Positions 50,389-62,000 of a stretch of 64,000 bases of DNA are shown one piece after another. The notes beneath the pieces are model-generated. The model was given only the letters and a program-made list of their open reading frames with translations. It ran no database searches and was not told the origin of the DNA. This DNA is from Linnemannia hyalina. Lineage: Eukaryota > Mortierellomycota > Mortierellomycetes > Mortierellales > Mortierellaceae. Where the stretch lies: assembly GCA_019671135.1 (NCBI GenBank), contig JAHRHY010000005.1:1054001-1118000 (forward strand). Reading direction: 5' to 3'. Positions within the stretch are counted from its first letter, which is position 1. Every line of letters starts with the position of its first letter. Made by a program: the position numbers and the translations under genes.

Positions 50389-51555
50389 TATGGATATAGA
50401 TTAGAACAAGGGGGAAAGAGGTCGGGGTTGAGCAAATAGGTGACGAGTTTTGTATCCGGACGGGTGACGGTGGATTGTTGCGTTGGGTGGTATGTTGCAC
50501 GAGACTGGGTATGTGCGCGAATATGAATGAAGTGTATGGATGTTGGCGATGTTGCAAGCCCGAGTGGAGGGAACGAAACGAAAAGGTGAAGGGAAGAAGT
50601 TGAAGAAGTTGAGTGAAGGAGGTGAGTGAGAAGGGGAAGAAAAAGAGGAGGGAAAATGAAAGAATGGGAGAGGGATGCCCTTTATCCATCCAGAAAAGGG
50701 GGTCGAATCGGTCAAAGGGAATAGAGAGAAGGGCGATAAAAATAAAGGGGGTGAAGGGGGACAAAAAAAGCTGCTGCTTCAACACTCTACTTTGCGGCCA
50801 ACAGACTTTTGTATCATAACCGCGGGCATCTTCGCGTGGCGACACACTGGGCAAGCATTGCAGCCGTGCAAATAAATTGGCAACGGAAATAAAGGAGACC
50901 TTACTCGTCCACAATGGTGGGCCATGGTTTATTGGCCAAAGGCGCATGACTACAACCATAGGAGTCGTGACTTGGGGAGCAACAAGACGCGTCGCCCTTC
51001 GATCAGCAATCAGCGATCAGTAAGCAGGCGTCTGTTTCGTGGAACGTGTCATGCTCAATGTAAACTCAACTGCCAGTCACCACTTGCATTGAGGATGACA
51101 CATCCAGGATGACTAGCTGGTTCCCTCCACGTGGCGCTTTTTCTGGCCGAAAACAGCCGCTATTGTTCTCAGAAAAAAAAACTGCTTAGGAAATCGTACC
51201 CTGACGCGACTGAAACATACACGCTTCAGATAACAAGCAGGAAAGAAATGAGAAAATGGGTCAAAATCCTCGGTAAGATGCCTTATTGATTCTCGAATCG
51301 GTTCTTCAGACGGACAAAACATGGAAAAAAGAAAAGGGTCTTTATTATTCGACTTTGTTTTCTCTTCTTCGTCATTCAACACCTACCACCCTCTTTACCG
51401 CCAATTCTTTGGCCTAATCATCACTTTTCTTATTCATTGTACTCTTCTTCCATCACCACCGCTGTTCACCTTTCTCTGTATATCTACCCTATTCCTCCCA
51501 TATCCACTTCACTCATACACTCCCTCTTTCTTGCCTGCACCACAAAACCCCCATA
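50389..51555. other. Divergent intergenic region, GCK-III and PHO89-like genes
   Basis: About 1.17 kb. The left part (50400-50780) is GA-rich and is the leader of the kinase gene. The right part from about 51340 is CT-rich and leads into the transporter. A CACGTG palindrome lies at 51128-51133. No ORF of interest. Confidence 0.55.
51128..51133. promoter_or_regulatory. CACGTG E-box, possible Pho4-type site
   Basis: Context CCACGTGGC, about 425 bp upstream of the PHO89-like ATG. In yeast, phosphate-starvation genes including PHO89 are driven by Pho4 binding CACGTG/CACGTT. A single 6-bp match is weak evidence; the site could equally serve the divergent kinase gene or be chance. Confidence 0.3.
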
Positions 51556-53438
51556 ATGATGAATCCCGGTGATTACACTTTTCTTTTCGTCTTAGGCATA
51601 ATATTTGCCTTCTTGGACAGCTACGAGTATGTGTCCCCCACACTACTTCCTTCTACTCACCTTCCCTCTCTACGATTCAATTGATGTACCCATCCATTTT
51701 AATCCAACACTGCCGCCTCGATATTATCGCAATAGCTTTGGTGCAAACGACGTCAGCAACTCGTTTGGAGCAGCAAGGCTCTCAGCCTTAAACAGGCTGT
51801 GCTGATTGCTACTGCCTGCGAGTTTTTGGGCGCCTTCTTGATGGGGTCGGCGACGGCAGATACAATCAAAGGAGGACTGATAGACGTCGATCTGTTTGCA
51901 GCTCAGCCTGAGCTTTTTGATGCTGGGCATGGTCTGCTCTCTGGTCGGATCGTCCACCTGGGTTCTGTTTGCCTCGTCGCGCGGATGGCCCGTCTCGACT
52001 ACCCATGCCATTGTTGGTGCCATCACTGGTATTGGTCTTGCCGGGTTCGGAAGCAGCGCTGTCCAATGGGTCGAGATTGGCAAGATTGACAGTAGTTGGC
52101 TCATCTCGCCCCTCTGTGCCGGTCTGGTATGTCGGAAAAACGATCTATTTTTATTCACATCTCGTAACTGCCAATGTCCTTGCTGATGTCCTTCTTGAAC
52201 GTTTATATCAACAACATGCGGTAATAGATCACAACATTCATTTTCCTGGTCACCAAATTCCTTATCCTTCGCCATGAAGATTCACTCAAGCGGGGTCTTG
52301 TTGCCATCCTTTTCTACTTTGTCATCACCATCTTCATCAACGTCTTCTACATCATCTTCAAGGGCTACCCTGGTCTCAGTCTTTCCAAGCTGCCCATCGG
52401 TGCCGCTCTTGGTATCTCATTCGGAGTAGCCACTGCTGTCTTCTCTGGTGCTTCTTCTTCCTTCGCCCCTACCTCAGTCACAAGATCGAGGGCAACGAGC
52501 CTTTGCGCTGGTACCACGCCTTCTGCACGCCCTTTGTCAAGCCTCGCATCAGACGCGCCTCTGTCCAGGTTGAGTATGCCGTTGACGAAAAGTCTGGCGA
52601 GATGGATTCATCCACTTTGCACCCACTTTCACCCGATGACTCCAAAACCAAGAATCTAGAGAAAGCTATAAGATATATGTCCCCTCGCGGCTCTATCAAC
52701 AGTAGTCTGGTCGCATTGGACGATACACCAGCACCTTTTAGAGTCAAGCAGCTGTTCAACAAAATCAAGGCCAAAGCTATGCGTGGTTTGAATCAGGACA
52801 TCAACGACAACACTGCGGAGGTTGATCGGATCCACGGCAATTCGACTCGTCATGATGAGAAAACGGAGAAGCTCTTCTGCACCCTTCAGGTTCTGACTTC
52901 CTGCTTTGCCTCGTTTGCTCATGGATCAAACGATGTTGCCAATGCTATCGGATCACTGACGACCATCTACTATGTCTGGAGGAAAGGCGCTGTCGATGTT
53001 ACAGAAAAGGCGCCTATCCCCACCTGGATTCTTGCCTATGGAGGCATTGCCGCCGATATTGGTCTTCTAACCTATGGTACTACACTTCACTGGTTGGAGT
53101 ATTAAAAGCAATTCCACTAACCTACCCTTCCCTCACCACAGGTTACAAGGTCACGGCAACACTAGGCAGCAAGATCACATTCATCTCTCCTAGTCGTGGC
53201 TTTAGTGTCTTATTGGGCACCTTGCTCACGGTCTTGACATGTTCCAAGCTGGGTCTCCCTGTGTCGACCACCCACTGCATCACTGGAGCTACTACCTCTG
53301 TCGGTCTGTGCAGTGGTGGTGGTCTCAAATCCATCAACTGGAAGATGTTAGGATCGGTTGCTTCGTCCTGGGTCTTCACTCTACTTAGTCTCCGGACTTC
53401 TCTTTGCCGTTATCATCAACTTGCCACATAAGATGTAA
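51556..53438 (+). pseudogene. PHO89-like Na+/phosphate symporter (PiT family) with four frame breaks
   Basis: Homology to the PiT family is clear over the whole length, but it lies in shifting frames. Pieces: 51556..51626, 51736..52126, 52228..53076 and 53142..53438, with good splice sites between them. Both PiT signature motifs are present: GANDVSNSF near the start and HGSNDVANAIGS in the second half, each followed by a VSTTH motif (GWPVSTTHAIVGA, GLPVSTTHCITGA). Frame changes are needed at about 51766-51770 (roughly 10 bases short of the family pattern), in the T-run 51914-51918 (one T too many), at about 52450-52453 (one base too few in a TTC repeat) and at about 53387. The last shift restores SGLLFAVIIN and a stop at 53436-53438. 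As given, it cannot encode a full transporter. It is a young pseudogene or locally erroneous sequence; a CDS should not be assumed. Confidence 0.8.
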
Positions 53439-54795
53439 ATCTGCTTTTGATTTGTTCTCCACACATAACACGGCGAAGAGGGCGTTCCGAAACGACGAAT
53501 CGATTCGCAACAAGCAATATTAAGTGCAATAAAGCTAATTGTTCAATTTCCTTATTTCGTTTCGCCTGGGTCCCCCTCTTTTTCATAGCATTACTTCATA
53601 AGAAGGTTCCCAGTCAGAAAAAAAGGGACGGCGAAATGATTCTGGTCTGACCTGAGAGAGAGCTTGTTCACCTTCGACACATAGGCGGCGGAGGTATAGC
53701 TTATTGTAGTAGTTGTAGAAAAAGGCAGAGCTGACCAGCATTGTTGATCGTTTTAAGTTTTCTAGTCAATTGGTCGATTGAACAAATGGTGGCAGCATGA
53801 TAATGCAGTTATAGTGGACACCTTGCATTCGCAGTTTACTTTTTACCGGGGACCTTATCCTTCTTCCCCTGTTCCATGTATTAGCACAGATAGAACTGTC
53901 AGCATGCAGTGAGAAAAATGAAAGAAAGTATGAGTGGAAGCGCTGGCCTACAAACCTTGATTAAGATAAAAATTAGTCGGTCAGTCGGGCACCATCACAC
54001 TGCGTATGTGTCCCTTCTCAAACTTCTTTGCTTCTTATTTGCTTCTTTGCTTCTTCTTTTCTTTGTCGCTCTCTCCTTCTCACTCTCTAACTCATTCTCT
54101 TCCCACCTCCTTCCTTCCCTCTCTCCTCCCATTCCACCGTTCACGATTCGCCATTCCCTCACTTACTTTCCCATCACCCACTTTTCACACTCACGTTCTT
54201 CTCTCTGTCACTCATTCCCTCCTCTTTTGCACCCTCCTTCTTCGTTCCTGCTCATTCACTTATACTTTTTCCAAACAAACGTACACCTTCTTGGCGCCAC
54301 AGCCCTGTAATATTCCCTTCTGTTTTTCTACAGCCGACACTCTTTGGCGTAAGGCCCTTTGTTATTTCATTTCCTTTTTTTTCATCCTTTCTCGTCGCCC
54401 TTTAACGCCTTTTGGTTTGTTTGTTTGTGCCTCCTTTTCGCCTTCCTCTGACCTGTCTTAACCCTCCTTTTTTGTACTCAACCTGTTTTGTCTACTTTCC
54501 CTCACCCCCTTTCTCCTGTGCATCAGCCAACCTGCTTTATCACACGGTCATTGCCCTTCTCTCTTCGCCCCTGTTCCTGAAAGTTTGACTATCACCTTTG
54601 CCGCAACTCGACCTCCTCGTTCGTTTTTTCTTCACCGCTACTCTTCTTTGTCTTCTTTCTATTTCAGTTGCCCACCTCCCTCCCGTCTGCTGTGGTTGAC
54701 GTCCCTGGTCCATCCACCCCTTCCTTCTTTACTCTCCCCTTCTACCTTCTGCGAGCAGACAAAGAGAGTTCCCTTGAACTGTTCCCCTGCCCATA
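53439..54795. other. Intergenic region upstream of chitin synthase
   Basis: About 1.36 kb. From about 54000 it is almost entirely pyrimidine-rich and is the likely leader of the chitin synthase gene. On the minus strand near 53840-53880 a very short ORF reads MEQGKKDKVPGKK, and a hydrophobic fragment lies near 53958-53980; these could be exons of a tiny gene but are too short to support. Confidence 0.5.
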
Positions 54796-57700
54796 ATGTC
54801 CAGCCACAACCGCAACAACGGCAATCCTCACTCGCAAAACAACCGAGGAGGTCGAGCACACAATGGGAACTCGCCATATCCATCCAACAACAACATCAAT
54901 CGCGGCGGCGGCGGTGGTGGTGGGGGAGGAAGTGAAGCCGGATTGCAAATGCTACCTATCCATCACAGTCCAACCACACCGCGCTACGGAGGAAACGGGC
55001 AGCACAACGTAAATGCCGTCTCCCCTCTCGACCGATCTGCCACTCACACCCTCGGCCTCTCCAACAACAACAGCGGCAACCCTCGACCCTTACCGCCCAA
55101 CCCAGTTGATGAGGCACATATCATGCGACAGCGATCCCAGGGCCAGATATACCCGACTGCAGGAGTCCAGAACGTCTCCTTTGCAGCAACACAAGCTCTG
55201 CCTATGCCTATGCAGATGCCCGCTCAACACACACTTCCACACTCCAACGGCAGCTACAACTTTGCAAATCAAGGGTTTGGCTCTCATGCCAACATGACGC
55301 CTCCAGCTTCCTATCCCTACTTCGCGCCGCAGAACAATAGTCCTACGCTGCATTACGGTCCTGCGCCAATTCGACAGGCGCGTCGGTACAAGACCACCAA
55401 GAAGGTTACATTGACGGAGGGTAACTTGGTCCTTGACTGTCCTGTCCCGACCAAGCTGCTGGATTTGCTACCCAAGAAGGACGAGGACGAGTTCACATCA
55501 ATGCGGTACACGGCCGTTACTTGTGACCCTAATGACTTTAGTCATCAGAATTACACCCTCCGGCCAAAGATGCTGAACCGTGAAACAGAGCTGTTTATTG
55601 TCATGACCATGTACAACGTAAGTGTTTAATATACCTTGTCATATGGAAGGCCTTCCCTTTGGAAATTAGCTGGGGACTATATGGGACATTCTTGAGTGTG
55701 TAGCAAATGGTCCTTTTGTCTCTAAACAATCGTTGTTTGGATTGGGGTAATTGTCTGTAGGAAGATGAAGTCCTGTTCTGCAGGACAATGCACGGCGTCA
55801 TGAAGAATATCTCACATCTGTGTGCACGCGATCGATCCAAGACCTGGGGCTCTGACGGCTGGAAAAAGGTGGTCGTATGCATTGTCGCCGACGGTCGTTA
55901 CAAGTGCAGTCCCCGTGTGCTCAGCGTGCTGGCCATGATGGGCGTTTACCAGGACGGCATTGCCAAGAACTCTGTCGGTGGCAAGGAAGTCACTGCACAT
56001 CTGTATGAGTACACCGCCCAGATCTCGATCGACCCAGAGCTCAAGGTCAAGTCTGCCGATCGCAAGATCCCCCCAGTCCAGATCCTGTTCTGTCTCAAGG
56101 AGAAAAACAAGAAGAAGCTCAACTCTCATCGATGGTTCTTCAACGCCTTTGGCCCGCTCCTCAACCCTAACGTCTGTGTACTCTTGGATGTCGGCACTCG
56201 TCCCGGCAACACATCGATTTATCACCTCTGGAAGGCGTTTGATGTCAACAAACACGTCGCAGGAGCCTGTGGAGAGATCTGTGCGATGACAGGTCGTGGA
56301 TGTGTCAACCTGGCCAACCCTCTGGTTGCGGCGCAGAACTTTGAGTACAAGATGTCAAACATTCTGGACAAGCCCATGGAGTCTGTGTTTGGATACATCT
56401 CGGTCTTGCCAGGAGCATTCTCAGCGTACCGGTACGAGGCTCTGCAGAACGACGCCAAGGGCAACGGACCGCTGGCTTCGTACTTCAAAGGCGAGAACCA
56501 GTCGGGCGACATGGATAACATCTTCTCCGCCAACATGTATCTGGCCGAGGATCGTATTCTGTGCTTCGAGTTGGTGGCCAAGCGAGGCGGACAGTGGCTG
56601 TTGAAGTATGTGCGATCGGCGACAGGAGAAACGGATGTGCCTGACTCGGTGCCCGAATTCATCTCCCAGCGAAGACGTTGGCTCAATGGATCGTTTTTTG
56701 CCGCAATCTATGCGCTGACGCACTCAACCAACATCTGGAGATCAGACCACAACTTTATGCGAAAGCTCTGGTTCCACATCGAGTTCTTCTACAACTTTGT
56801 CAGCATCATCTTTTCCTGGTTTGCTCTCGTAATGCAACTTTCTTTTTTTGTTGTTGTTGGTCGAAGTGTGAGAATGCCGTGAAAAGAAAGCATTGCACCA
56901 ACTAACTAACAACCCGTTTATGAATTACTTGTCGATAGGGCAACATGTACTTGACCTTTTACTTTTTGACACGTTCCTTGGGCGACCCTGCAATCGATCC
57001 GTTCGGAAACGGCTGGGGCGACCGAATCTACGAAGTCATGCGCTACGTCTATATCTTCCTTATCTGCACCCAGTTCATTTGCTCTATGGGGTAAGTTTTC
57101 AGCTGTCTTAACCAGAGCCCATGGTGAGTAAATATTCTTATGCATAACGATGGCTAACATACGTATCTCTTTACCTTCTATTCTTCTAGTAACCGACCTC
57201 AGGGATCCAAGGCGACGTACACAATGTCGATGATTGCATTCGCGTTGATTATGGGGTACATGTTATTTGCCGCGGCCCTGATCACAATCAAGTCTCTGGA
57301 TGCGGCATTTGGAGGGCTAAAGGCGTCCGAGACGTCGTTTGACGTGTTCAAGACCCTTATCGCCAACGCTGCCTTCAGGAATATTATCCTGTCTTTGCTT
57401 TCGACGTACGGACTTTACATTGTTATGTCGGTGCTCTACATGGACCCCTGGCATATGCTCACCAGTTTTGTGCAGTACATGTTCATGATGCCCAGCTATG
57501 TCAACATTCTGAACGTCTATGCCTTCTGCAACACCCATGATGTCAGGTAAGTGAGACTCTCGATGCGCTACCTTAATCATGTTTTTTTTTGGGCCAATTC
57601 GTGTATCTGACTCCTTATGTCCGGTATATTTTTTATTAGTTGGGGAACAAAAGGAGATAACTCAACACACACGGATCTGGGAGACGCCAAAAAGGACGGA

Positions 57701-58273
57701 CAAGTTGTTGAAGTCGAAGTCCCTGTATCCTCCGCTGATATGTAAGTGTTGCCGCTCACTTTTTTCTCGGCCATGAAGGACACACCTTTATATTACCGAC
57801 TCTTCTACCAAACACAACATGCTCATCTCCAACCTTTTTTTTTGTTGCTCATAGTAACGAAGCGTACGACGAGGCTGTCTCGGAACTGTCGCACAAGGCT
57901 ATAGAAGTTCATCAGTCCAGGAGTGCGGCGACAAAGCAGGACGATTACTACCGTGGGTTCCGAACCAGGCTTGTGATGTTCTGGATTGGTTCCAACGGTA
58001 TCCTTGTCGCCGCGATCTGTTCTTCTGTCATGGAGAAGAAGCTCACCCTGACCGTAAGTTCTTTCTTTTCCACATCAATGCTCTTGAATATTGACAGTTG
58101 ATTTGTTCTCATACACGATTCTTAACACCTTCACTCCTTGCCTTACTAATACATGTTTTTAGGACGGATCGAATGCCTACCTTGCGGCGATCATGTGGAG
58201 TGTGTTCGGATTGTCGCTGTTCCGGTTCATTGGAAGCACGCTCTACCTCTTCTTCAGTTTATTCAGTCACTAA
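54796..58273 (+). CDS. Chitin synthase (family 2 glycosyltransferase)
   Basis: Seven exons: 54796..55617, 55761..56828, 56939..57090, 57190..57546, 57640..57741, 57855..58053 and 58163..58273, giving 936 residues. A disordered N-terminus (about 1-195, rich in Asn, Gly, Pro) precedes the chitin synthase N domain ([18 protein letters not shown]). The catalytic part shows [38 protein letters not shown] (catalytic Asp) and the product-binding [13 protein letters not shown] near residue 580. WGTKGDN and a multi-helix membrane region follow. It polymerises GlcNAc from UDP-GlcNAc into chitin at the plasma membrane or septum. The lack of a myosin motor and the layout place it in division 1 (class I-III). 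The donor of the second intron (CTC/GTAATG) is the weakest junction. Confidence 0.95.
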
Positions 58274-59055
58274 AAAAACACAAGCAGGGGACTCTTTTGT
58301 CATCACACACGATACCACTGTACACTTTTCCACACACTCACAACCAAGTAAATAAAAACACATGCCTATGCTTCGCTCAAAGAACTGATGACCAAGATTT
58401 GCCCTTGCTTTTTTTTTTTCCTCGCGCAATTGAACCAAGTCCCTCAAAGTTTACCTTCCACTCATTTCTCACATTGCGCATCGCGACATATCATTCCTTT
58501 AGCTTCATATTATTTATATTTTTGAGTGAACAAGATGATGGTAGTTTTATTCTTTTTCTTTTTTTTTTTTCTTCAAGAGTGTGTCATTAAGGTCATTAAA
58601 CTTTCGTGAGCTACTAGGCGTCTGAACAGACAATTTTTTTTTTTTCTTCAAACAAATGGATGGTGATTTGCAAAGGATTTGACAGAATATGATCATTAAT
58701 TACTGTACAAGGGAAGGAATGGGTATAAGATTGTTAAAATGAACAAAAAGGGAAGATCGTAAACCGCAATAATAGCGTGGAAGGGTGAAGGAGGAGTCGA
58801 AATTTCGCAAGACCATTCAATAGAAGAAAGAAAAAAAAAAAAGTAGTCTTGCGGACGAGAAGGTTCTCGTAATGAGAAAAACACTCTTTGAAGAGCAGAA
58901 GAAAAAAATAATAATAAAGAACATCGTCTTGTTCAAACAAGGGAGAGAACGAAGAAAAAAGCAATGGGAGATGGAGTTTACATGCGATTGTGTAAGTGAC
59001 AGGAGATAAAATGGCAAAAGAACAATGATAAATATTAAAAGATTATATCCACTTT
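58274..59055. other. Convergent spacer after chitin synthase
   Basis: About 780 bp holding two 3' flanks. It is AT-rich with many A and T runs, and candidate poly(A) signals include AATAAA at 58351-58356. No gene recognised. Confidence 0.5.
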
Positions 59056-62000
59056 TTAGTAAGGAGCGGCAAGACCCTGGTTGACGGCCAAGTTGTTGAC
59101 CACGGCCTTGAGCCAGGCCTCGATTTGCTCGGGCGACTGGTCAAGAGGACCAGTCTCGAGGATCGAAGGAGCAGCCTGACGCTTCACGATAACAGCGGGG
59201 GTAACAGCAGCGACGGTAGTCGTGGGCGAGGCCGTGGCCGTGGCGGGAACGGTAGTCGTATCAGCGGTAGTGGGGGTGACCGTGGGCTGCTCAGGAAGGG
59301 GAGTAGCAGTGGTCGAAGGCTCAGTGGCAGTGGTGGTGGTGTTGGTCTCGGGGACAGCAGCGGGACCGCCAAGGGCTGCGGGCAAGACGGCACCTGCGGG
59401 CTTGAGGTCGAAGGAGACCTTGACACCAAAGATGGCGTCGGGCTGGGCGTAAGCAACGTTACCGAGATAACCGTTCTCGCCACCGACGACGGCAGTGATC
59501 TGGGACTTGATGAGGAAGGGAACGTTGGCAGTCTGGCCGATGACCAACTGAGGGTACTTGGCCATGAAGGGAAGCAAGGTACCCATGAATTCAAGACCGG
59601 CGGGTGACTTCATCTGGACGACGGGCGAGAGCTGGCTCGACTTGGGGGGAACAGTCATGCCGACATCCTGGTTGACGATACCGAAGGGCTTGCCGTCCCA
59701 GATGGCATCGGCGTACATGCTCTTGATGTAGAGAGGGGCATCGAAGGGGTTGTAGATCATGACCTGGACGGGGGTGCTGCGCACGTCGGTGAGCTGCAAC
59801 ATGTTCCAGATGTTGGCAATGGCAGAAGAGCCAGTGCCAATCAACTTGTCAGTGATACCGGTGATCGAGGCAGACGTCTTAACGGACTGCATGGCCTCAT
59901 GAAGGGACTCAACAGTTGTCGAGTCGGAACCACCGGCAATGCCGAGGTTGAAGGTCATACCGGCAACGAAACCGCTCAAGAAGGCATCGCGGACGTGCGA
60001 GTCAGCAGGGGCGAGGTGGAACTCGGCAGGGAGGGTGTTGGCACCGGGAGCGAGGACCATGTCGTTGACGACGGCCTTACCCATCATCATGCCGGAGTAC
60101 GTGATATCGAACGAGACCTTGCCGACCTTGACGGTGAGTCCCGAGGGGTTCTGGAGGACGACGTTCTGCTTGATGACCAAGTAATCGGGAGTACCGCCGG
60201 CGACCGAGATGTTGGTGATGGCAGCGGGCTGGGCGTTGAGGTTCATGCCGATCATGGTCGACTGGACACTGACAGCGACACCGGGGATGGTGATGGCACC
60301 GGCAGCGGTCTCGGCAACAGTGTCAGCGGTACCGACCAAGTAGAACTGGACACCAGGGCCGGTGGTCAAGATCTTGGAGAACTGGTTGAAGACCTCGTGC
60401 TGACTGCTGATGACGTTCAAGGGCTGGTTGGTGTAAGCAGTCTTGAGGAGGCCGGGGCTGATGGTCTGGGAGGGACCCATGGGGAGCTTCAAGTTGGCGA
60501 CGGCGTTACCGAGAGGCAACTGGATGCTCATGTCCTCGGCGACCTGGGTGATGCTCAGGGGGAAGGCGAAGGGGATGTGGTAGTTGGCCTCGATGTTGTC
60601 CGACGAGGTCATGACGCTGTAAGGGTCAGAGCCGGTGAAGTCCAAGGTCATGGTCTTGAGGGTGATGCCAGTGATAATATCCTGCTTGCCGAGACTGGGG
60701 AGAGTGACGTTCATGGACAAGGACGAGAAAGCAGAGCTCAACCAGGAGACAGGGCCTGAGGCAGGGGTGACAGACTTGCCCTTGACAATCAAGTTGGGCG
60801 AACCACCATTAAGGGCGAGGCGGAACATGTTACCGAGGGCCTGGAGACCGGCCTCGGAGGTCTGCTTGGTCAAGGTACCCTCCATGGCGATGGGGGTGGT
60901 GCCGGCGGGCTGGAGAGCGAGACCGGCGGCCTTGACGAAACCAATGTCCTGGCCCTCGAACTCGTTGGAGAACTCGACAGTGCCCATATCAATACCGACG
61001 TTGGAGGGGTTGATAAGGGAAGCAGTGAGGACAAGGTGGATACCGTCGGGGTCGTTCGAGGGGAGATCGTACTTCTCGATTTTCAAGTCCTTGAGGCCGT
61101 TGAAGCCCTTGAGGGTGACCTTCTTGGTCATGTGGATACCGGGGATGGGGGCACCCATGGCAATGACGGTCATGTTGGTGGCAGTGACCTCCCAGTCAAA
61201 GGACTCGGCCTGAAGCGAGTAACCCACAAAGGAGCCCATGCTGGGGCCGCTGGTGACGTGGAAGGGAACGTTGGTCAAGGCGAGCTTGGCACCAACGTCG
61301 GCCTTGGCGTTGACGGTGGGCATGGCAATCTGACCGATCGAAACGGTGTTGCCGCCGTTGATCCAGGCAACACCAGAGCCCGAAGGGAAGGTGATGTCTG
61401 CATCGAAGGGTCCGGTGTTGGCAATGAGACCGTTGATGTTGGTGGTGAAGTCGGTCTCGGCGGGGCTGTTGATCATGACGCTGTCGAAGGTCAAGGTGGC
61501 AAGGTCGACAATGGCCTGGGCAATGGGGGTGCCGACGATAGGAAGAAGCTTCAAGATAGTGTCATCGGTGGCGGTGGGGACACCCTTCTGGACGAGCGTG
61601 AGCGAAGTGGCATACTCGCCGACGAGGACATCGACGGTCATGGTGACATCGACCTTGAGACCGACCATGGCAGCCTTGACGAAAGTGGGCAAGTTGAAGC
61701 CGACAAAGACAGACGAGGGGATCTTGACAGTGGGGTCCTTGGCCATCTTGCCCAAAGCAATCATGGGCTCGGCGTTAAGGTTGTTGACGTTGGCCTGGTC
61801 AATCATGAGCGAGAGGAGCGAGTCGATGGACAAGTCCATGGACAGGGGCAAGGGCTGGGAGGCCTGCTGGGTCATACCGGCGACAGCGATGGTGACTTCA
61901 GGGATATCAATGGCACCGAGGGCACGGCCGTTGTACTCGACAGTCGACTTGATGGCCTTGATAGTCAAACCGGGGATGAAAGGGTTGTTGACGATGACAC

